DNA of 64,000 nt from Neoroseomonas terrae. Lineage in GTDB: Bacteria > Pseudomonadota > Alphaproteobacteria > Acetobacterales > Acetobacteraceae. Position numbers and translations under genes: made by a program. Of this stretch, positions 60,630 through 64,000 are shown piece by piece (position 1 is the first letter of the stretch; each line of letters opens with the position of its first letter). The notes under the pieces are model-generated. The model saw nothing but the letters and a program-made list of their open reading frames with translations, ran no database searches and was not told the DNA's origin. The stretch spans positions 1 through 64,000 of the forward strand of contig NZ_JAAEDI010000028.1 in the NCBI RefSeq assembly GCF_018129025.1, given 5' to 3'.

Positions 60630-61253
60630 ATGAAGCATCTCCTGCGGGCGCTCGCCGCCCTTCCGCTGCTGGCCGCCGTCGCCGGCTGCGGTGCCCCGGC
60701 GCCCGGCCAGAACGCCGCTGCCGTTCAGAGCCTGGCACCGGACGCGAATCTCGATGCGCGAAGCCTGGGCCGCGGCGTCGCGGCCGCGCGGCCTGCGGCG
60801 GTACAGGTCCAGGACAATCCGGGCAGCCCGACCATCCTCTATGCCGTGTCGCCACGCCTCCAGACCGGCTCGCCCGCCAGCCTGCCGATGATCGTCACCA
60901 GCCTGGGCGCGGAACGCCAACGTGCCGACGGGTCGATCGCCTATCGCGCCCTGGTCGTCGTCAGCAATGCACGGGGGCAGGCTGGCTTCAGCCGCGCGAC
61001 CACGCGCCAGGGCGACACCGTGCCGGTACGGACGATGAGCCGGGAGCGAGATTGCGCCGCCGCGGCCGGCTGCGTCTTCGTCGAGACGCTGATGCTGACG
61101 TTCCCGCCCGAGATGCTGCGACAGGCGGTGGAAGCCAATGCGCCCATCCGGCTGCGCATCTCGGGCAGCGCGTCCTTCATCGAGGTCGGCATCCCGGCCG
61201 GCCACATCCGCGCCCTGCTGGAGGCGGCGGGCGGCACGGCCCCGCGCGCTTGA
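60630..61253 (+). CDS. Predicted lipoprotein of unknown function
   Basis: A 207-residue exported protein with signal sequence [20 protein letters not shown] and lipobox VAGC (Cys20). The mature part has a low-complexity linker (~25-60) and a beta-rich domain: '[15 protein letters not shown]', '[17 protein letters not shown]', '[19 protein letters not shown]', '[23 protein letters not shown]'. Two cysteines (RDCAAAAGC) could pair. I recognise no named family. An earlier ATG at 60618 is possible, but 60630 gives the cleaner signal peptide. It precedes trpS by 67 bp on the same strand. Confidence 0.72.
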   Translation: MKHLLRALAALPLLAAVAGCGAPAPGQNAAAVQSLAPDANLDARSLGRGVAAARPAAVQVQDNPGSPTILYAVSPRLQTGSPASLPMIVTSLGAERQRADGSIAYRALVVVSNARGQAGFSRATTRQGDTVPVRTMSRERDCAAAAGCVFVETLMLTFPPEMLRQAVEANAPIRLRISGSASFIEVGIPAGHIRALLEAAGGTAPRA

Positions 61254-61320
61254 CGCCATGGGGCCGAGGGGGGAAAGACCGCGACCCCTTCTTCCCGCCC
61301 GCCCCCGGAGGCACCCTTCC

Positions 61321-62319
61321 ATGAGCCGCGTCTTCTCCGGCATCCAGCCTTCGGGCGTGCCCACCCTCGGCAACTATCTCGGCGCCATCCGCAACTGGGT
61401 GCCGCTGCAGGAGACGCATGAGGCGATCTACTGCGTCGTCGACCTGCATGCGATCACCGTCTGGCAGGACCCCGCCGACCTGCGCCGCCAGACGCGGGAG
61501 ATGGCGGCCACGCTGATCGCCTGCGGCCTCGATCCGCAGCGCTGCACGCTGTTCGTGCAGTCTCACGTCCGCGCGCATGCCGAGCTCGCCTGGATCTTCA
61601 ACTGCATCGCGCGGCTGGGCTGGCTGAACCGCATGACGCAGTTCAAGGACAAGGCCGGCAAGGACCGGGAGGCGGCGTCCTCCGGACTCTATGTCTATCC
61701 GAACCTGATGGCCGCCGACATCCTGGTCTACCACGCGACCAAGGTGCCTGTCGGTGAGGATCAGAAGCAGCACCTGGAGCTGGCCAACGACATCGCCGAG
61801 AAGTTCAACCACGACTACGGCGTGGACTTCTTCCCGCACATCGACCCGCTGATCCAGGGCGTGGCCGCGCGCGTGATGTCGCTGCGCGACGGCACGAAGA
61901 AAATGTCGAAGTCCGATCCGTCGGACCAGTCGCGCATCAACCTCAACGACTCGCCTGACGACATCGCGCAGAAGATCAGGCGCGCGAAGACCGACCCGGA
62001 GCCACTGCCCGACCACCTGGCCGGGCTGGAGGCGCGGCCCGAGGCGCGCAACCTCGTCGGCATCCTGGCCGCCGTTACCGGCACGCTGCCGGAGAACCTG
62101 CTGCGCGAGCATGCCGGCCAGGGCTTCGGCGCGTTCAAGAACACGCTGACCGATGCGCTGGTCGCGCATCTGGCGCCGATCCAGGCGGAGCTGAAGCGGC
62201 TGCTGGAGGATCCGGCATCGCTCGACGCCGCGCTGCGGCTCGGCGCCGAACGGGCGGGCGCGGTCGCTGAGCCGATCCTGGAGAAGGCGCGGGAGATCGT
62301 GGGGTTCCTGCCGCGCTGA
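61321..62319 (+). CDS. trpS: Tryptophanyl-tRNA synthetase
   Basis: A 332-residue class Ic aminoacyl-tRNA synthetase charging tRNA-Trp. The HIGH-equivalent TLGN is at 15-18 in the opening '[19 protein letters not shown]', and KMSKS at 194-198 binds ATP. Other typical blocks are '[18 protein letters not shown]', '[19 protein letters not shown]' and '[14 protein letters not shown]'. The length is normal. It is an essential housekeeping enzyme, so this is a chromosomal anchor. ATG 61321 begins the family motif directly; the upstream GGAGGCACCCTTCC contains the ribosome site. Confidence 0.96.
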   Translation: MSRVFSGIQPSGVPTLGNYLGAIRNWVPLQETHEAIYCVVDLHAITVWQDPADLRRQTREMAATLIACGLDPQRCTLFVQSHVRAHAELAWIFNCIARLGWLNRMTQFKDKAGKDREAASSGLYVYPNLMAADILVYHATKVPVGEDQKQHLELANDIAEKFNHDYGVDFFPHIDPLIQGVAARVMSLRDGTKKMSKSDPSDQSRINLNDSPDDIAQKIRRAKTDPEPLPDHLAGLEARPEARNLVGILAAVTGTLPENLLREHAGQGFGAFKNTLTDALVAHLAPIQAELKRLLEDPASLDAALRLGAERAGAVAEPILEKAREIVGFLPR

Positions 62320-62389
62320 CGGCGTTGCCGCGGGCGGCACGCCTCGTTCGGGAACGCGCCTGACGGCGCGCTTCCTGCCGAGCGGCGCC

Positions 62390-63775
62390 TCAGCGCCCCG
62401 GCAACCACACCCGGAAGGTCGTGCCGACGCCTTCCTCGCTCTCGATCGCGAGCGTCCCGCGGTGGCGGTTGACGATGTGCTTCACGATCGCGAGTCCAAG
62501 TCCGGTGCCGCCCGCACTGCGCGACCGGCCCTTGTCCACGCGGTAGAAGCGCTCGGTCAGCCGCGGAATGTGCTCCCGCGGGATGCCCGGCCCGTCGTCC
62601 GAGACCGCGATGCCGATGCCGCCGCGGCCGTCCCGACCCGGCGCCGCGGCCACCGTCAGCCGGACCTCCCCGCCCGACCGCCCGTGGCGGATCGCGTTGT
62701 CGAGCAGGTTCCGCATCACCTGGCCGATCTGGTCGGCATCGGCGGGCTCGGCGACCGCCTCGGCCGGCAGGTCGAGCACCAGATGCGCCTTGCGCGCGGC
62801 GAGGATCGGCGCCAGGGCCTCGGCTTCCGAGCGCGCCATCGCTGCGGCATCTGCGCTGCCCGATGGCGCCTGGTGCTCCGACACCTCGATGCGTGACAGG
62901 CCGAGCAGGTCGTCGATCAGGCGCCGCATGCGGTCGGCCTGCTCCGCCATGATCTGCAGGAAGCGCTGCTGGGCCGCGGGGTCATCGGCGGCGGGCCCGC
63001 GCAGCGTCTCGATGAAGCCGATCAGGCTGGCGAGCGGCGTGCGCAGCTCGTGGCTCGCATTGGCGACGAAGTCCGCCCGGGTTCGTTCCACCGCACGTTC
63101 CCGCGTGCGGTCAGACAACAGCACCAGGATCCGCCCGCCATCGGCCAGCGGCGGGTCGAGCGGGATCGCCTGCGCGACGAGGTCGCGGGGCATCGGCACC
63201 GGCAAGGCGAGGTCGGCGATGGCCGGACGGCCCGTCGCCATGGCGCGATCGAGCGCCTCGGCCACTGCCGGGTGGCGCAGCAGCACGGCCATGTCAGCCG
63301 GCGCACTACCGGACCCCTGCGGCGCACCCAGCGTGTCCCGCGCCGCGCGATTGGCCCGCAGCGGATAGCGGTCGGCGGAAAGCACGAGCAACGGGTCGGG
63401 CAGCGCCTCGATGATCGCCGCATCGGCGCGACGGAGCTGTTCCACCTGCGCACCGCGCTCGGCCAGGCTGCGCGCCAGCCGGGTGACGCCGTCCGCCACG
63501 GCCTGCACCGAGGGCAATAGCGGCGTATCCGGTAGATCCGGCACGCCCCCACCGGCGGCGGAGGCGCGAATACGCGCCGCGAGGCGCGCGAGGTTGTCGA
63601 GCCAGATCCGCGCCGTCAGCGCGGATGATCCGAGCGTCGCGATGAGCGCGACAAGCCCCGGCCCCGGCGACAGCGCGCCGGCGGCCATCAGTATCAGCAG
63701 CGAAACCACGGGCACCGCGGCAATGACGGCGGAAGCCCGCAGCCAGGCGCCGGACTTCGCCCGCTCACCGGCCAT
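62390..63775 (-). CDS. phoR: PhoR-like sensor histidine kinase
   Basis: A 461-residue kinase. Two close N-terminal helices (~14-33 and ~38-56) with almost no periplasmic loop are followed by a PAS-like region (~115-225, 'IIEALPDPLLVLSADRYPLRANRAA'). The H-box is His242 (FVANASHELRTPLASLIGF), the N-box is 'NLLDNAIRHG', G1 is 'VSDDGPGIP', the F-box is 'LTERFYRVDKGRSR' and G2 is 'GGTGLGLAIVKHIV'. The short sensor with PAS and the 'FVANVSHELRTPL' block are typical of PhoR, which reads the state of the Pst phosphate transporter. No phoB is visible in the window. It lies 18 bp downstream of the partial gene at the right edge. Confidence 0.85.
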   Translation of the reverse strand: MAGERAKSGAWLRASAVIAAVPVVSLLILMAAGALSPGPGLVALIATLGSSALTARIWLDNLARLAARIRASAAGGGVPDLPDTPLLPSVQAVADGVTRLARSLAERGAQVEQLRRADAAIIEALPDPLLVLSADRYPLRANRAARDTLGAPQGSGSAPADMAVLLRHPAVAEALDRAMATGRPAIADLALPVPMPRDLVAQAIPLDPPLADGGRILVLLSDRTRERAVERTRADFVANASHELRTPLASLIGFIETLRGPAADDPAAQQRFLQIMAEQADRMRRLIDDLLGLSRIEVSEHQAPSGSADAAAMARSEAEALAPILAARKAHLVLDLPAEAVAEPADADQIGQVMRNLLDNAIRHGRSGGEVRLTVAAAPGRDGRGGIGIAVSDDGPGIPREHIPRLTERFYRVDKGRSRSAGGTGLGLAIVKHIVNRHRGTLAIESEEGVGTTFRVWLPGR

Positions 63776-63793
63776 GGCGAGGCAAGCCGGCCG

Positions 63794-64000
63794 TCAGGAG
63801 CCGGCGCCGCCCGGCTGCGGAGCGGATTCGACCATGCGCGGCTCGCCCGACGCTTCGATCGAGAACACGGCGAGGCCGCGCTGCACGCCACCATCGGGTT
63901 GCAGCCGGATCGGGCCATCCACGCCGTCGAACACCTCGCCCGTATTCGGTCCCATCTGTCCGCGCGGGGTCAGCACCACGCGCGCGGCGACGCCGGCCGC
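63794..64000 (-). CDS. C-terminal end of a periplasmic-binding-type protein (partial)
   Basis: Only the last 68 residues are in the window, so the start is off the right edge. The visible part reads 'RVVLTPRGQMGPNTGEVFDG', 'VDGPIRLQPDGGVQRGLAVF', 'SIEASGEPRMVESAPQ'. A final 'GxxGpxRxxpDG..RGLAV' block followed by an AP(Q)-type tail is characteristic of the type I periplasmic-binding fold found in penicillin-binding-protein activators (LpoA-like) and branched-chain amino-acid receptors. Location beside phoR might instead fit a phosphate-linked receptor. The assignment is tentative. Confidence 0.5.
   Translation of the reverse strand, partial: AAGVAARVVLTPRGQMGPNTGEVFDGVDGPIRLQPDGGVQRGLAVFSIEASGEPRMVESAPQPGGAGS

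Noticed and set aside
59691-61373. 560-codon minus-strand frame across yggS, the lipoprotein gene and the start of trpS
   Set aside because: It is antisense to three convincing genes, has biased composition and no recognisable motif.
1-64000. tRNA, rRNA, CRISPR array or prophage genes
   Set aside because: No cloverleaf with a conserved T-loop, no regular short repeats with spacers, and no integrase, capsid or terminase-like proteins were seen.
1-64000. A toxin-antitoxin, defence or other novel multi-gene system
   Set aside because: Every gene cluster is explained by metabolic, transport, envelope or information-processing families; only the repeat element looks new.

Overview
The window is high-GC DNA (roughly 70% G+C by eye) packed with typical alphaproteobacterial chromosomal genes. 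The best fit is an Acetobacteraceae member of the Roseomonas type. The signs are an AapJQMP general amino-acid importer, two orphan Bug/TctC periplasmic binding proteins, the SUV3-like helicase / S4 protein / FdxA / CarD block, a DUF3576 lipoprotein, an alphaproteobacterial porin and a D-tartrate dehydratase homologue. I see no phage, transposase, integrase, CRISPR array, rRNA or tRNA. Both ends cut genes: an OmpA-like barrel on the left and a periplasmic-binding-type protein on the right.

Layout, left to right. 1-5.2 kb: OmpA-like fragment, an EF-G-like GTPase with a substituted switch-II histidine, a DUF3597 protein and a ThDP-dependent enzyme. 5.5-13.3 kb: a tight eight-gene minus-strand operon (ECHDC3-like crotonase, acyl-CoA synthetase, M20 peptidase, DnaJ-type chaperone, CbpM, DapA-like lyase, Bcr/CflA exporter, GNAT), several joined by ATGA overlaps. 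13.4-20.2 kb: class IV aminotransferase, the aapJQMP operon, and a divergent ornithine cyclodeaminase-family gene. 20.4-26.6 kb: epoxide-hydrolase-like enzyme, AMP-forming ligase, secreted protein, Bug protein, Rnk, MFS permease. 26.7-31.4 kb: SUV3-like helicase, S4 protein, FdxA, CarD. 31.5-38.1 kb: BAX-inhibitor-like protein, a lipoprotein with a duplicated domain, the YbbP/YbbA exporter, TesA (divergent from ybbA) and ThpR. 38.3-42.2 kb: a copper-acquisition cluster (DUF2946-like protein, TonB receptor, YcnI, an unknown 110-residue protein, PCuAC). 42.4-46.2 kb: MipA, methyltransferase, D-tartrate dehydratase with a divergent Bug protein. 46.2-51.3 kb: OprB-like porin, an OmpR/EnvZ-type two-component pair and a divergent DegP. 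52.1-55 kb: Kup, a coupled unknown protein and a DUF3576 lipoprotein. 55-64 kb: a TPR/O-GlcNAc-transferase-like protein beside a porin, a ThiE/TenI-like protein, YggS, a lipoprotein, TrpS, a PhoR-like kinase and the right-hand fragment.

The most unusual content is not a gene. Seven copies of a 200-270 bp intergenic element (near 2.75, 5.25, 14.4, 20.1, 35.85, 42.2 and 51.55 kb) are built from hairpin-bearing arms. The variable half of one hairpin changes between copies in a fully compensatory way (TGCT/AGCA, ATGC/GCAT, GGGT/ACCC, CCAT/ATGG), so the folded form appears to be conserved rather than the sequence. Five of the seven lie between convergent genes, one sits inside the ybbA-ybbP operon, and one has supplied the C-terminal tail and stop codon of the cyclodeaminase-family gene. 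Other points worth a second look are a cluster of three inverted repeats in a rare AT-rich patch upstream of the OprB gene, the overlapping start codons of ybbA and tesA, a CarD with an extra N-terminal domain of about 155 residues, and a crotonase lacking both catalytic glutamates.
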